Shown: positions 9,462 to 19,282, numbered from the stretch's first letter. The stretch: DNA of 64,000 nt from Acidipila sp. (GCA_010365215.1 JAAFGT010000002.1:1-64000); one strand, 5' to 3'. Made by a program: numbers and translations. The notes: a model not told the origin generated them from the sequence alone.

Positions 9462-10748
9462 CTACGCACCTTCTGCCAATGGTTGTTCGGGCTTCATCCA
9501 GAACGCCATTACCGCACCGAAAAGCAGCAGGGCGATGTTACCAATGAACGGCAAAGTCCAATTCCCGGTTTTGTCGACCACGTAGCCGAAGATTGGCGGG
9601 CAAAGGATGGCGGCCAGCGCTGAACCTGTATTCATCAAGCCGCTCGCCGAACCTGCGAAGCGCGGCGCAATATCCATGGGAATGGCCCACATCGGGCCAA
9701 TGGTGAATTCGGTGAAGAAAAAGGCGGAACTCAGAAACACTGCAGCCCACACAAGGTTATGCAGAAACAGGATGGGTATCATCGAGACCAGCGAACAAAG
9801 AAATCCCAACACGACCAGATTGCGGCGCGCCTTATTGCGGCTGCCGGTTTTGGCCAGAACACGATCACTGAGGATCCCGCCGAAAGCGTCGCCTCCTACA
9901 CCGGCAAAGAAAACGCCGGCCGAGAACAGCGCGGAATGCGCCAAATCAAGACCGTAGCTGTGAAGAAAGAATGAAGGTATCCAGGCCAGGTAGAGCCAAA
10001 GCGTCCAGCCATAGCAAAAATAAACGATGGTGACGGGAAGCATGCGGCGAACCAGGAGAGCCCAGGGCACCGCTTCTGCTTTTCTTTGCGCGCGCAACCC
10101 ATAACCCGGCAATGCTTCCAGTTCTTTCGGCGTGATGGCGCGATGCTCGCTGGGATTATTGCGAAAGTAGAAGCACCAGATCAGAGCCCACGAAAAACTT
10201 ACGATTCCGAGGATGTAAAACGACTGCCGCCAGGAGTAAGCCGCAATCAGCCAGGCCACCAGCGGCGGGGTTAGCGCGTTGCCTAAACGGGCGCTGGCAT
10301 GCGTGATGCCCTGCGCAAATGCGCGCTCGTTTGGCGATGTCCAGTCCGACATCGCCCGCGTGGCAATGGGGAAGGTTGCGCCCTCTCCGAAGCCCAGCAG
10401 CACGCGGGCAAAGAGCATGGCCGTCAGGCTGCCGGCGAGCCCGGTCAAAAGTGTTGCACCAGCCCAAATAATTGCCGAGACAGTCAGTGCCAGTCGCGCG
10501 CCAAAGCGGTCACCTACCCACCCGCCGAAGATTTGGAAGAACAGATAAGGATAAGCAAACGCAGAAAATACAAAACCTACTTGAGTGCTCGAGAGATGCA
10601 GCTCCTTTCTGAAAACCGTTGCGGCCGTGCTGACATTCATCCGGTCGATATACGTGATGAGGTACATCAGGCAGATCAGAATCAGCACTCCGGTAGTGGC
10701 AGGCAGACGGGGGAAACGAAAGGAGGACGGAGAGGAATCAGCTTCCAT
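9462..10748 (-). CDS. MFS transporter, anion:cation symporter (ACS) family
   Basis: A 12-segment major facilitator of about 428 residues. The first helix ends with YIDRMNVS, and the motif GGWVGDRFGARL between helices 2 and 3 and FGEGATFPIATRAMSDW are typical of the ACS family (hexuronate, galactonate, 2-hydroxyacid and dicarboxylate carriers). It lies between the GlcDF-type oxidoreductase and the serine-glyoxylate aminotransferase, all on one strand, so it may import glycolate or a related acid; the substrate is inferred. The ATG at 10748 has AGGA eight bases upstream and is preferred to the TTG six bases earlier. Confidence 0.85.
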   Translation of the reverse strand: MEADSSPSSFRFPRLPATTGVLILICLMYLITYIDRMNVSTAATVFRKELHLSSTQVGFVFSAFAYPYLFFQIFGGWVGDRFGARLALTVSAIIWAGATLLTGLAGSLTAMLFARVLLGFGEGATFPIATRAMSDWTSPNERAFAQGITHASARLGNALTPPLVAWLIAAYSWRQSFYILGIVSFSWALIWCFYFRNNPSEHRAITPKELEALPGYGLRAQRKAEAVPWALLVRRMLPVTIVYFCYGWTLWLYLAWIPSFFLHSYGLDLAHSALFSAGVFFAGVGGDAFGGILSDRVLAKTGSRNKARRNLVVLGFLCSLVSMIPILFLHNLVWAAVFLSSAFFFTEFTIGPMWAIPMDIAPRFAGSASGLMNTGSALAAILCPPIFGYVVDKTGNWTLPFIGNIALLLFGAVMAFWMKPEQPLAEGA

Positions 10749-10800
10749 CAGCAATTCCTGGTCGCGCGCAAAAATGCTTTGGTGAGGTAATCGGCGGCCA

Positions 10801-11997
10801 TTAACGGGCCAGCGGCACGGACTCTACACTCTTGCTTGCTGGGGCCAGGGATTCGAGAGCGGCCGCGACCCCGCCATCGCGATGCGGCACGCCAGCCAGC
10901 CGAAGGCCCATTTCGATTCCACTGAGCGTTCCAGCCAGCATAAGGTCGTTGAAGTGACCGAGGTGACCTATGCGAATTGCTCTGCCGGCGAGCTTGCCAA
11001 GGCCAGCGCCGAGCGACATGTCGAAATGATCTAGGATCACCTGCCGCAGCTTATCTGCGTCGTGACCAGCCGGCAGAAGCGCAGCGGTGATGGAACTGGA
11101 ATACTCACGAGCATCTTCACACACAATTTCCAGGCCCCAGCCCCGGACGGCTGCGCGCGCCGCCTCCGCATGACGATCGTGACGCCGGTAAACATTTTCC
11201 AGCCCTTCTTCGCGCATCATCTGCAGCGCTTCCCGCAGGCCGTAGATCAAATTGATCGCGGGCGTGTAAGGAAAAAATCCTTCCGGGAGCAGCTTTAGCG
11301 CGGGCTGCCAATCCCAGTAGGCGCGCGGCAATTTAGCGATCTTGTTGGCGGCAAGCGCCTTTTCGGAAATCGCATTAAAGCCTAGCCCTGGAGGAATCAT
11401 CAAACCTTTCTGAGAGCCGGCAATGGTGACGTCCACCTGCCACTCGTCATGGCGATACTCGATGGAGCCCAGCGAGGAAACCGCGTCCACAATCAACAGG
11501 GCGGGATGGCGAATCTGATCCATGACGCGGCGAATTTCCGGGAGCACGCTGGTAACGCCGCTGGAAGTTTCGTTGTGGACTACAACTACCGCTTTAATGG
11601 CGTGGCGCACGTCCGCACCAAGCCGCGCCTGGGCGTCCGCGGGAGATGCGCCACGGCGCCAGTTACCCGGAACGTAATCCACCTGGAGCCCGAGCTTTCC
11701 ACCCACTTGTTGCCACAACTGCGAAAAATGCCCGGTCTCAAACATCAACACGCGATCGCCTGGGGAAAGAGTGTTCACCAGCGCTGCTTCACCGGCACCC
11801 GTGCCGGAAGACGGATACATCACTACCGGGCCCTTGGTTTGAAAAACGGCGCGTATATTTTCCAGGACTTGCGCGGCTATTCTGGCGAATTCCTGACCTC
11901 GGTGATCCATGACCGCGCCGGCGATGGCGCGCAGAACTCGGTCGGGAACATTTGTGGGACCGGGAATTTGAAGAAAATGACGACCTGTATGAACCAT
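10801..11997 (-). CDS. Class V aminotransferase, serine/alanine-glyoxylate type
   Basis: The 398-residue PLP enzyme opens with HFLQIPGPTNVPDRVL, has a PSSGTGAGEAAL cofactor loop, DAVSSLGS, and the PLP lysine in IAGSQKGLMIPPG. These are the marks of the serine-glyoxylate/alanine-glyoxylate aminotransferase group, which turns glyoxylate into glycine. It is the first gene of a likely three-gene minus-strand unit with the MFS carrier and the hydroxyacid oxidoreductase. Together they would import glycolate, oxidise it to glyoxylate and transaminate it. Purine-catabolic (ureidoglycine-glyoxylate) aminotransferases are close relatives, but no purine genes are seen here. Confidence 0.85.
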   Translation of the reverse strand: MVHTGRHFLQIPGPTNVPDRVLRAIAGAVMDHRGQEFARIAAQVLENIRAVFQTKGPVVMYPSSGTGAGEAALVNTLSPGDRVLMFETGHFSQLWQQVGGKLGLQVDYVPGNWRRGASPADAQARLGADVRHAIKAVVVVHNETSSGVTSVLPEIRRVMDQIRHPALLIVDAVSSLGSIEYRHDEWQVDVTIAGSQKGLMIPPGLGFNAISEKALAANKIAKLPRAYWDWQPALKLLPEGFFPYTPAINLIYGLREALQMMREEGLENVYRRHDRHAEAARAAVRGWGLEIVCEDAREYSSSITAALLPAGHDADKLRQVILDHFDMSLGAGLGKLAGRAIRIGHLGHFNDLMLAGTLSGIEMGLRLAGVPHRDGGVAAALESLAPASKSVESVPLAR

Positions 11998-12109
11998 AGT
12001 GTTTTATTAGCCGAACTTATTGACGCGGCAACCTCTCTAAGAAGCTATCACAATCCTCGACGGAAGAAATGAAGACTTTGCGGCAGTTACACTGAATAAA
12101 GGCTGGGCG

Positions 12110-12757
12110 CTACGAATTACGCTTTTTTGCTGCTTTGACAATGCGACGTGAAAGTTTGGGCAGCTTGGGAGGCCGCGCGCCGTGTCGCGAAGCTCCGGCT
12201 ACAGGGATATAAGTAAGCTGAACTTGCTCGCGCGCGCATCGCAGCAGCAGCCCACCCCGGCTCATGTCTCCGCGTCCCGTGAATTCGGCTGGAAACATAA
12301 GGCGCTCACCAAAGATGGGAAGCAGCGGCTCGGCATACTTGGATGTCGCGATGCTTCCCAGCAGTACAACTTCGCAATGCGCTCCCATTTCCTCGGCCAG
12401 CAGCCGCGCGTTATGTTCCAGAGGGAGGCGGTATTCCGGCTCGGATGCGTCCACACGGCCAGCCGCGACCGCGCGTAATTCTTCCAGCGTGAAAAGTTTG
12501 TCCGGCGAAATCAGCCCTCCCGAAGCAGTGATCACCACAATGCCGGGCATTCCCGGCGGAGGAGCTGCGTACTCACGCGCATAAGCCAATTTGCCGCGGA
12601 AATACAGTCCGCTGATGAAACTGAAAATCTCCCCCAAGGGAACGGCCTCACTGCGCAGGCGTAGTGCCAACTGAGAACGCCCGGACTCACCCAAAATTAA
12701 TTTTGCGCGCACGCCTGAGGCGTTTGCGGGCGAAAGCAAAAAAATACGGTGGCGCAT
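12110..12757 (-). CDS. Conserved protein of unknown function
   Basis: A 215-residue soluble protein whose start (MRHRIFLLSPANASGVRA) matches my recollection of a conserved bacterial family of unknown role. Conserved-looking blocks are PLGEIFSFISGLYFRGKLAYA, HCEVVLLGSIATSKY, FGERLMFPAEFTGRGDMSRGG and YIPVAGASRHG. There is no signal peptide or membrane segment. The frame is open 26 codons further upstream to 12835, but the shorter start fits the family. It is followed by a DNA ligase gene on the same strand further upstream. I assign no function. Confidence 0.6.
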   Translation of the reverse strand: MRHRIFLLSPANASGVRAKLILGESGRSQLALRLRSEAVPLGEIFSFISGLYFRGKLAYAREYAAPPPGMPGIVVITASGGLISPDKLFTLEELRAVAAGRVDASEPEYRLPLEHNARLLAEEMGAHCEVVLLGSIATSKYAEPLLPIFGERLMFPAEFTGRGDMSRGGLLLRCAREQVQLTYIPVAGASRHGARPPKLPKLSRRIVKAAKKRNS

Positions 12758-12909
12758 GGCGTCTCGGGGATGCTCATTCGCAGCAAGGCACGCGCGGGGA
12801 TCAGTACTGCCCGGAGTAAGAGTCTTGGTTTGCATTCCGTTTTGGTGACGACACCGGCCGACGAACGTTCAATGATAACGCAGCGCCGGAAGAAACAAAA
12901 ACACGCGAG

Positions 12910-13935
12910 CTAGAGCAGGCCGAGGGCGGAGCGACTTTCGCGATGCACCTGCTTCATGGTGCAGTCACCGGGCGTCTTATCGGGGCGCCAGCGCAAGAAT
13001 TTTGTTCCGTGACGAAAGCGCCCGCCGGTAAAGTGATCGAATTGCACCTCCGCAACCAGCTTATTTTGAAGCGGCTGCCATTCCATGGAGTGCTTGGTGC
13101 TCCAGCGGCTGAGTCCACCCGGGGCCTTGCCGGTAAAGCCCGGCGGCTTGATGATCTTCTCGAGCTTCTTGGTGAGCGCTGCGCGATCATCGGCCTGAAT
13201 GGAGGACGTATACCCGACGTGATCGAGGAGTCCTTGCTCGTTGTAGAGACCGAGCAGCAGCGAGCCCACCAGAGGCTTCTTTTCCAGGTAACGAAAGCCG
13301 CCCACTACGCAATCGGCGGTGCGCTGTTTTTTAATTTTCTGCATCCCCGATCGCTTTCCGGACTGATACGGCAAGTCCTTGCGTTTTGCCACAATCCCGT
13401 CAAGGCCTACACCCATGTGAAACCACTTCCGCGCCATGGCCAGATCATTTGTAGCGGGGGAAAGATGTACCGATCCTTTCTCGTCAAAATATCGCTTCGC
13501 GAAACTTTCCAAAAGTTTGCGGCGCTCCTGGAGCGGAAGCTGCACCAGACTTTTGCCTTTATCGTCCGACAACAAGTCGAAGACGATGAAAACCGATGGT
13601 GTGGCCTGGCTCAATTTTTGAATGCGGCTCGCCGCCGGATGAATCCGCATCAACAGATCATCGAAGGAGAGATCTCCATTTACTGGAATGACGATCTCAC
13701 CGTCGAGGACAAACGTTTTGGCTTTTAGCCCTGCCAGTGCACTGACAAGTTCGGGGAAATAGCGCGTCAACGGTTTCTGCGATTTTGATTGCAGATCAAT
13801 TTTGGCGCCATCCCGGAAAGCGATGCAGCGGAAGCCGTCCCACTTGGGCTCGTAATGCCATTGCGGGCCTGCAGGCAATTCCGAAGCAGGTTCCGCTTCC
13901 ATCGGCAAGTAGTTCTTGTGAACGGATAGCGTCAT
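12910..13935 (-). CDS. ATP-dependent DNA ligase (LigC/LigD ligase-domain type)
   Basis: The 341 residues form a nucleotidyltransferase domain with the adenylated lysine in EPKWDGFR (K31). Further motifs are LDGEIVI, FDLL and DGIVAKRKD, followed by an OB-fold region ending in HFTGGRFRHGTKFLRWRPDK. This matches the ligase part of LigD or stand-alone LigC enzymes of the bacterial end-joining or excision-repair pathways. No Ku, polymerase or phosphoesterase module is fused or adjacent, so it acts alone or with partners elsewhere. The 223-base gap upstream (13936-14158) holds no gene I can support. Confidence 0.9.
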   Translation of the reverse strand: MTLSVHKNYLPMEAEPASELPAGPQWHYEPKWDGFRCIAFRDGAKIDLQSKSQKPLTRYFPELVSALAGLKAKTFVLDGEIVIPVNGDLSFDDLLMRIHPAASRIQKLSQATPSVFIVFDLLSDDKGKSLVQLPLQERRKLLESFAKRYFDEKGSVHLSPATNDLAMARKWFHMGVGLDGIVAKRKDLPYQSGKRSGMQKIKKQRTADCVVGGFRYLEKKPLVGSLLLGLYNEQGLLDHVGYTSSIQADDRAALTKKLEKIIKPPGFTGKAPGGLSRWSTKHSMEWQPLQNKLVAEVQFDHFTGGRFRHGTKFLRWRPDKTPGDCTMKQVHRESRSALGLL

Positions 13936-14158
13936 AGAATGCGCTGCAGGTCGAACCGACCGCGATTAGAAAACATTGGCTTCCATAGGTCGCCGGTTTT
14001 TGCGAGCCGCTCTTCAAAGTGAAATCTTCGATGCGCACCACGCGCTCCACTTCTTCCAATCAGAGCGGTCTCGAGAACGGGGCTCTTTGACGGGATCCAG
14101 GTCAAAGGTGTGCGCCTTCACCCAGATAGGATGAAGCGTCAAGTCCCGCGGGCGCGGG

Positions 14159-15370
14159 CTAGGTGCGGTAGCTCGAATTAATGCGGATGTACCCGGCAGT
14201 GAAGTCGCAGGTCCACACGCTCGCGTGGCCGTGGCCGGCGTGCAGATCGACAGTCACCTTCACCTGTTTACGCAACATTTGACGATGCGCCCGGCGCTCG
14301 TCAAATGGAAGCTCGCGGCCGTTCCTGCAGACAGCGATTCCCGCAAGCCGGATATCCACACGCTCGGGAGCGAACACAACTCCGGAGCGACCCGCGGCGG
14401 CGAGGATGCGGCCCCAGTTGGGGTCGCCGCCGCTCATAGCGGTCTTCACCAGCGGTGAGTTTGCAATGGTGCGCGCGATCTGATCGGCAGCCTGATCGGA
14501 TGGCGCGCCATGGATTTCAATTTTTACCACGCGCTGCGCACCTTCACCATCCGCGACGATCGCAAGAGCGAGAGTTTTGCAGACACTCTGGAGTGCCCCT
14601 TGGAATTTATTAAACTGCTTATCTTCGCGGATGATTTTGCGCGCTCCCGATTGCCCGTTCGCAAGCAGGGTAACGGTATCGTTGGTAGAAGTATCGCCAT
14701 CGACGGTGATGGCATTGAACGTCCGGCCGACGGCGGCACGAAGTGCGCGAGAAAGAAGTGCGGAGGAGATTGCCGCATCGGTGACGAGGAACGCGAGCAT
14801 GGTGGCCATGTTCGGATGGATCATTCCCGCGCCTTTGGCACAGCCCAGGATACGAACTTGTCTGCCATCTGTGCGGAAGTTTGCGGCGGCTACTTTGGCT
14901 CGCGTGTCCGTGGTTAGGATGGCGCGGGAAAAGCGCGAGAAAGCGCTGCCCGCGCCGTCTCGTTCTTGAACCAACCGCGGGATGGCGCGCAAAATCTTTT
15001 TGACGGGCAAGGGAACTCCGATCACACCCGTAGAGCAGACGAGAATTTGCGAGGAACCGGCCTCTCCCAATTCGCGGGCTACTTTGGAAGCGGTCGCGAC
15101 TGCTGCCTCAATCCCTTCCGGACCGGTGCAACAATTTGCGTTCCCCGAGTTGACCACTACCGCCCTCATCTTGTTTCGTGAGCGCTTCCAGTGATTTCGG
15201 GAAACAGTTACCGGCGCGGCCTGTACGCGGTTGGTCGTAAAGACGGCCGCGGCTTGGGCAGGCACATCGCTGACCAGAAGCGCGAGATCAAAGCCTGCTT
15301 TTTTTAAACCGCACGCAGCAGCAGAATAGGTGAAGCCTCGAGGGCTTAAAGAAAAAGGACGCGAACTCAT
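14159..15370 (-). CDS. argJ: Bifunctional glutamate N-acetyltransferase / amino-acid acetyltransferase ArgJ
   Basis: The 403-residue ArgJ recycles the acetyl group from N-acetylornithine to glutamate and can also make N-acetylglutamate. Seen in the sequence are [13 protein letters not shown] near the N-terminus, [13 protein letters not shown], and the self-cleavage motif [16 protein letters not shown], where the chain is cut before the Thr of M-A-T to give alpha and beta subunits. It is the last gene of the argC-argB-argD-GNAT-argJ operon and its start overlaps the GNAT gene by four bases (ATGA). Confidence 0.93.
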   Translation of the reverse strand: MSSRPFSLSPRGFTYSAAACGLKKAGFDLALLVSDVPAQAAAVFTTNRVQAAPVTVSRNHWKRSRNKMRAVVVNSGNANCCTGPEGIEAAVATASKVARELGEAGSSQILVCSTGVIGVPLPVKKILRAIPRLVQERDGAGSAFSRFSRAILTTDTRAKVAAANFRTDGRQVRILGCAKGAGMIHPNMATMLAFLVTDAAISSALLSRALRAAVGRTFNAITVDGDTSTNDTVTLLANGQSGARKIIREDKQFNKFQGALQSVCKTLALAIVADGEGAQRVVKIEIHGAPSDQAADQIARTIANSPLVKTAMSGGDPNWGRILAAAGRSGVVFAPERVDIRLAGIAVCRNGRELPFDERRAHRQMLRKQVKVTVDLHAGHGHASVWTCDFTAGYIRINSSYRT

Positions 15371-15879
15371 CGTAAGAGGTTCCGGATGGAGGAACCAGCG
15401 AGTACGGGCAAAACTAGGTGCTGGGGATGGACGGTCGCGATAACCGCAGTTAATTTACACGAACTACGCTGCGGACATTTCCGGCAATCGCGATCTATTT
15501 TTTCGGTGAGTAACTGCCGTGAAACCGCAGTAAATCCGCTCCGCAAGAATAGCTGCGGCACATCGGTCACGGCAAAAACGCGGGCGATTTCGCGGCGCCG
15601 TGCTTCCGCCAAGGCGGATTCGAGCAGTCCGGAGCCGATTCCCCGGCCAATTATTTCGGGGGCCACAGCTATAGAGCGAATCTCACTGAGTTCTGTTCCA
15701 TAGCTTTCCAGGGAAATGCAGCCGACGACGCGGGGTCCGTCAGAATGAACCAGAAAATTGCCGATGTTCCCGCGAATCTCTTCCCTTTCGCGCCGCAAGA
15801 GGACGCCCCGCTGCGCGTAATACGCAATCAACCGATAAATTGCTGGGACATCAGCGAGTGTAGCGTGACGCACGCTCAC
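15367..15879 (-). CDS. GNAT N-acetyltransferase, short ArgA-like N-acetylglutamate synthase
   Basis: A 170-residue GNAT domain: VRHATLADVPAIYRLI at the start, the acetyl-CoA loop ISLESYG ... IRSIAVAPEIIGRGIGSGLL, and VTDVPQLFLRSGF. A C-terminal pair RDCRKCPQRSSC has three Cys residues that may bind metal. Its place between argD and argJ argues for N-acetylglutamate synthase activity, as for the short 'argA-like' acetyltransferases of several bacterial lineages. The GTG at 15879 is chosen because GGAG lies eight bases upstream; an ATG at 15924 would add 15 unlikely residues. Confidence 0.8.
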   Translation of the reverse strand: MSVRHATLADVPAIYRLIAYYAQRGVLLRREREEIRGNIGNFLVHSDGPRVVGCISLESYGTELSEIRSIAVAPEIIGRGIGSGLLESALAEARRREIARVFAVTDVPQLFLRSGFTAVSRQLLTEKIDRDCRKCPQRSSCKLTAVIATVHPQHLVLPVLAGSSIRNLLR

Positions 15880-15952
15880 TGCCGTTGCTCCGCGAGCAAA
15901 TCCAAGCCGGCAGCAGGAAGCCACAGATGGGATTCTTGCATTTGGCCCGTGT

Positions 15953-17308
15953 TCATGCCGTTGCAGCCAGTGCGGCCGCGGGCGTTTTCGCTTGTGTATT
16001 CCCGGGCTTCGCTTGAGCTTTCATTTTAGACACTCGAGATACGACAGCCTCGAACTTGGCAAGGAACTCTGCAACGTCCCGCCGGCGAATAATGAACGGG
16101 GGAAGCAGGCGCAGCACATGTCCGTGCGTGCAGTTAATGAGCAGGCCGCTGCGCAGCGCCTCGCGAACGAACGGTGCACCCTCCCGCGAAAGATCGATGC
16201 CGAGCATGAGGCCCTCCCCGCGAATCTCACGAATAAACGGGTAATGCGCGGCAATCTTTTCAATACCCGTGCGCAATTCGGCGCTGCGCTCGCGGATATT
16301 GGCAAGCAGCTTGGCCTCTTGCACGACCGCAAGAAATTCCAGAGCCGCAGCACACACTAGCGGGCCGCCACCGAAAGTAGTTCCATGCAACCCGGGGACA
16401 AACGCTCCGGCAAAATTATCATTTGCCAGCAGCGCCCCGAGCGGGAGCCCACCGGCCAAAGGTTTTGCGATCGCGACAATATCGGGAGAAGCGTCAAATT
16501 TCTGGTATGCGAAATAGCGGCCGGTGCGGCCCAAGCCGCATTGAATTTCATCTGCAATTAGGGCCGCGTCATGGCGGGTGGCCAGGGCGCGTGCACTTTG
16601 CCAAAATTCACTGCTCACCGGGTAGACGCCGCCTTCTCCCTGAATGGTTTCGAGGACGATGGCGCAAACCGAGCTATCGAATTTCGCCTCGAGATCATTC
16701 ACATCGTTAAACCGCACGAACTTAACACCGGGAACCAGGGGAGCGAACGGGTTGCGGTATTTCGCGTTGTCGGTGATTGAGAGCGCTCCAAAAGTACGTC
16801 CGTGAAATGAATTCTCCAGCGCCAGGATGCTGCTCTTGGGGCTTCCGGCCGCCTCATACGCGCCTTTGCCGCCTTTTGCATGTGCGTACCCTCGGGCAAG
16901 CTTTAAGGCGGCGTCGATCGCTTCGGTACCGCTGTTGGTAAAGAAAACGCGATCCAGTCCGGAGAGCTCGGCGAGCTTGCGGGCAAGCAGGCCCTGGTAG
17001 CGGTGGCGATAGAGATTTGAAACGTGAATCGCCCGTCCGGCTTCGCGCCGGATCACACGCACCATGCGCGGATGCGCATGGCCGAGCGCATTAACGGCAA
17101 TGCCTCCCAGAAAATCGAGATACTCGCGCCCTTGCGAGTCGTAGAGACGGCAACCATGCCCATGTGTAAATACGATGGGCGGCCGCTCATAAGTATTCAT
17201 TAAGTAGCGGGTTTCATTCGCGACAATACGGTCCGTCACGGCTTTCGCAGGGATACGAGCTTTCCCGCCAATGGCGATCTTTTGCTTGATAATTTTGTTT
17301 GAGCTCAT
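15953..17308 (-). CDS. argD: Acetylornithine aminotransferase ArgD
   Basis: A class III PLP aminotransferase of 451 residues. Markers are TRYLMNTYERPPIVFTHG, LDFLGGIAVNALGHAHP, FFTNSGTEAIDAALKLAR, DEIQCGLGRTG and the PLP lysine in IVAIAKPLAGGLPLGA. It interconverts N-acetylglutamate semialdehyde and N-acetylornithine. It starts two bases after the argB stop, so the two are co-transcribed. The N-terminus has about 25 extra basic residues and the C-terminus carries a Lys/Ala-rich tail beyond the family core. Confidence 0.93.
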   Translation of the reverse strand: MSSNKIIKQKIAIGGKARIPAKAVTDRIVANETRYLMNTYERPPIVFTHGHGCRLYDSQGREYLDFLGGIAVNALGHAHPRMVRVIRREAGRAIHVSNLYRHRYQGLLARKLAELSGLDRVFFTNSGTEAIDAALKLARGYAHAKGGKGAYEAAGSPKSSILALENSFHGRTFGALSITDNAKYRNPFAPLVPGVKFVRFNDVNDLEAKFDSSVCAIVLETIQGEGGVYPVSSEFWQSARALATRHDAALIADEIQCGLGRTGRYFAYQKFDASPDIVAIAKPLAGGLPLGALLANDNFAGAFVPGLHGTTFGGGPLVCAAALEFLAVVQEAKLLANIRERSAELRTGIEKIAAHYPFIREIRGEGLMLGIDLSREGAPFVREALRSGLLINCTHGHVLRLLPPFIIRRRDVAEFLAKFEAVVSRVSKMKAQAKPGNTQAKTPAAALAATA

Positions 17309-17309
17309 T

Positions 17310-18149
17310 TTACGGCGCTATTTCCTGAGTCTCCGCGAGCGGCAGCCTTGCGCTATTGAGCACCATCGGAAGAACGCGTGTCCCCAGGCATCGCAGGCCG
17401 TTCCCGGCAGAAAAAACCGCGCGCGGAAGCGCCCCGCCGACGATCAGCACCTCCGCCACACCGCCCGCGAGGGCGCGGCGGGCAGCTTCCAGCTTCAGGA
17501 TCATTCCGCCGGATATTTTATTCTGTCGAACCAGATTTTCGATTTCGCTTCCGCATACCGCATGCAGAAGTGAATTGCCGTCGAGAACGCCTGGAACGTC
17601 CGTGAGGAAAAGCAGGCGGTCAGCGCCGATGAATTCCGCCGCCGCCGCGGCCATGTGATCGGCGTTAATGTTATAGAGTTCGCCGTCGGGCCCGAGGCCA
17701 AGACATGACGCCACGGGAACAATGCCGGAATGCCACATGGCTTTCAGAAAATGTAGATTTACTTCCGTAAGATAACCTACGAACCCGAGACCGCAGGGCT
17801 GATCTTCAAACTTAATGGGTTCCGCAAGAAAACAGGAAGCGTCGGAGGCGCTGATGCCGACGGCCGGCTGCCCGGCTCTGGAAATGGCACCGGCCAATCT
17901 CTTGTTCAAGAGTCCTGCGAAAACCATCACAGCGACGTCGCGTGTTTCCCGGTCGGTCACGCGCAATCCATTGACGAAAAAGCTGGCGATTCCCATCCGG
18001 CTTAACGTGGCCGTGAATATTTTCCCGCCACCATGGATCACTAGCAGCTCGTGACCCGAGTTGCAGAGCTCGGCGATCTGGCCGGCGATTTCCTGCACCG
18101 TCTCGGGACAATCCAGCAGCGCCCCTGCAATCTTAATTACCAGTCTCAT
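17310..18149 (-). CDS. argB: Acetylglutamate kinase ArgB
   Basis: The 279-residue amino-acid kinase begins MRLVIKIAGALLDCPE, with IHGGGKIFTATLSRMG for the glycine-rich loop, INADHMAAAAAEF and LFLTDVPGVLDG, followed by a GGMILKLEAA motif. It phosphorylates N-acetylglutamate, the second step of arginine synthesis. It overlaps argC by four bases (ATGA) and is followed two bases later by argD. Confidence 0.93.
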   Translation of the reverse strand: MRLVIKIAGALLDCPETVQEIAGQIAELCNSGHELLVIHGGGKIFTATLSRMGIASFFVNGLRVTDRETRDVAVMVFAGLLNKRLAGAISRAGQPAVGISASDASCFLAEPIKFEDQPCGLGFVGYLTEVNLHFLKAMWHSGIVPVASCLGLGPDGELYNINADHMAAAAAEFIGADRLLFLTDVPGVLDGNSLLHAVCGSEIENLVRQNKISGGMILKLEAARRALAGGVAEVLIVGGALPRAVFSAGNGLRCLGTRVLPMVLNSARLPLAETQEIAP

Positions 18150-19186
18150 AGCAGCCCCGCTGTTTGCGGATAGCCACGCATGACGTTCATATTTTGCACC
18201 GCCTGTCCCGCCGCACCCTTACCCAGGTTGTCGAGCGCCGAGACAATTACCAGGCGCTCACCCGACGGATCCAGCGCGAATCCGATGTCGCAGAAATTCG
18301 TGTGCCGCACGTGCTGCAATTCGGGCAGGCTCCCGGCAGGTAAAATCCGCATCAGCGAACGCTGCGCGTAGAAACTTCGATAGAGCGCCTCGATTTCGTG
18401 CGCATCCCGCGGCGCATCGAGCCACACGTAGAGAGTGGAGAGAATGCCGCGCTCCACGGGAATGAGGTGCGTAGTAAAAACGAAATCCCTCAACGCAAGC
18501 TGCGCATGCTCGCTGATCTCGGGAGTATGCCGATGGCTGAACACCCCGTAGGCGCGGGCATTTTCATTTATCTCTACGAAATGCGTTTCGCGCTTGGGCT
18601 CTTTTCCCGCGCCGCTGACTCCCGATTTGCAGTCACACACAATCCCGCGAGCCCGATTAATCCAGCCTGCTTGGATGAGCGGACGCAAGCCGAGAATTAC
18701 AGACGTGGAATAGCAGCCGGGATTCGCTACAAGCTGTGCTTTGCCTAACGAATCTTCATACAGCTCCGGCAGGCCATACACGGCCTGGCAATCGGTTGGT
18801 TTCTGAGTGGGAACCTCCGTGTACCATTTCGCAAAGGTATGCGGCTCCCGGAATCGAAAGGCAGCGCTCAAGTCCACGATGCGGAGCCGCGGATTGGCGG
18901 CAAACAATGCCGGCACAAGCGCAAGCGATGCCTCGTGCGGGGTCGAAAGAAACACGACGTCCGCGCCGCTCTCCGCAATAGCGGTTGCCGAGAGTGGCTT
19001 ACAGGGAGCTTCGCCCCACCCGCGAAACTGTGGGAACAATTCCGAGAGGCAGCGGATGCCGGCATCACCGTTGCGCAGGTAGAACGTGGGCTTTTGCACA
19101 TGCGGGTGCCTTAAGAGCAGCCGCGCCAGCTCGAGCCCGGCATACCCGGTCGCGCCGACCACCGCAACAGAGGCCGGTCCACTCAT
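18146..19186 (-). CDS. argC: N-acetyl-gamma-glutamyl-phosphate reductase ArgC
   Basis: A 346-residue NADPH-dependent reductase: VAVVGATGYAGLELARLLLRHP at the N-terminus, VFLSTPHEASLALVP, and the catalytic Cys in LVANPGCYSTSVILGL. It converts N-acetylglutamyl phosphate to the semialdehyde. It is the first gene of the arginine operon and lies about 60 bases downstream of a strong promoter and ArgR-like operator. Confidence 0.94.
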   Translation of the reverse strand: MSGPASVAVVGATGYAGLELARLLLRHPHVQKPTFYLRNGDAGIRCLSELFPQFRGWGEAPCKPLSATAIAESGADVVFLSTPHEASLALVPALFAANPRLRIVDLSAAFRFREPHTFAKWYTEVPTQKPTDCQAVYGLPELYEDSLGKAQLVANPGCYSTSVILGLRPLIQAGWINRARGIVCDCKSGVSGAGKEPKRETHFVEINENARAYGVFSHRHTPEISEHAQLALRDFVFTTHLIPVERGILSTLYVWLDAPRDAHEIEALYRSFYAQRSLMRILPAGSLPELQHVRHTNFCDIGFALDPSGERLVIVSALDNLGKGAAGQAVQNMNVMRGYPQTAGLL

Positions 19187-19235
19187 CGAAGTGGTCCTTC
19201 GCTGTTCCCAAAGCCAGTCTTCCGGTATGCCTTAA

Positions 19236-19253
19236 TATGCATGAGAATGCATA
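19236..19253. promoter_or_regulatory. ArgR-box-like operator over the arginine operon start
   Basis: TATGCATGAGAATGCATA is an 18-base palindrome with a four-base centre. Its layout is that of the ArgR box (half-sites TGAAT/ATTCA around four bases); each half differs only by A to C (TGCAT/ATGCA). It touches the -10 and covers the predicted start point, the position expected for repression by arginine-bound ArgR. A weaker second half-site pair (TGCAT AAGA ATACA) overlaps it upstream. No argR gene is in the window. Confidence 0.6.
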
Positions 19254-19282
19254 AGAATACAGACTGCACATTGGGCTGTCAA
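19254..19282 (-). promoter_or_regulatory. Promoter of the arginine operon
   Basis: Reading on the minus strand, TTGACA (19282-19277) is followed by 17 bases and TATTCT (19259-19254). This is a near-consensus sigma-70 promoter, and the start point would fall near 19247, about 60 bases upstream of the argC ATG. Confidence 0.75.
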
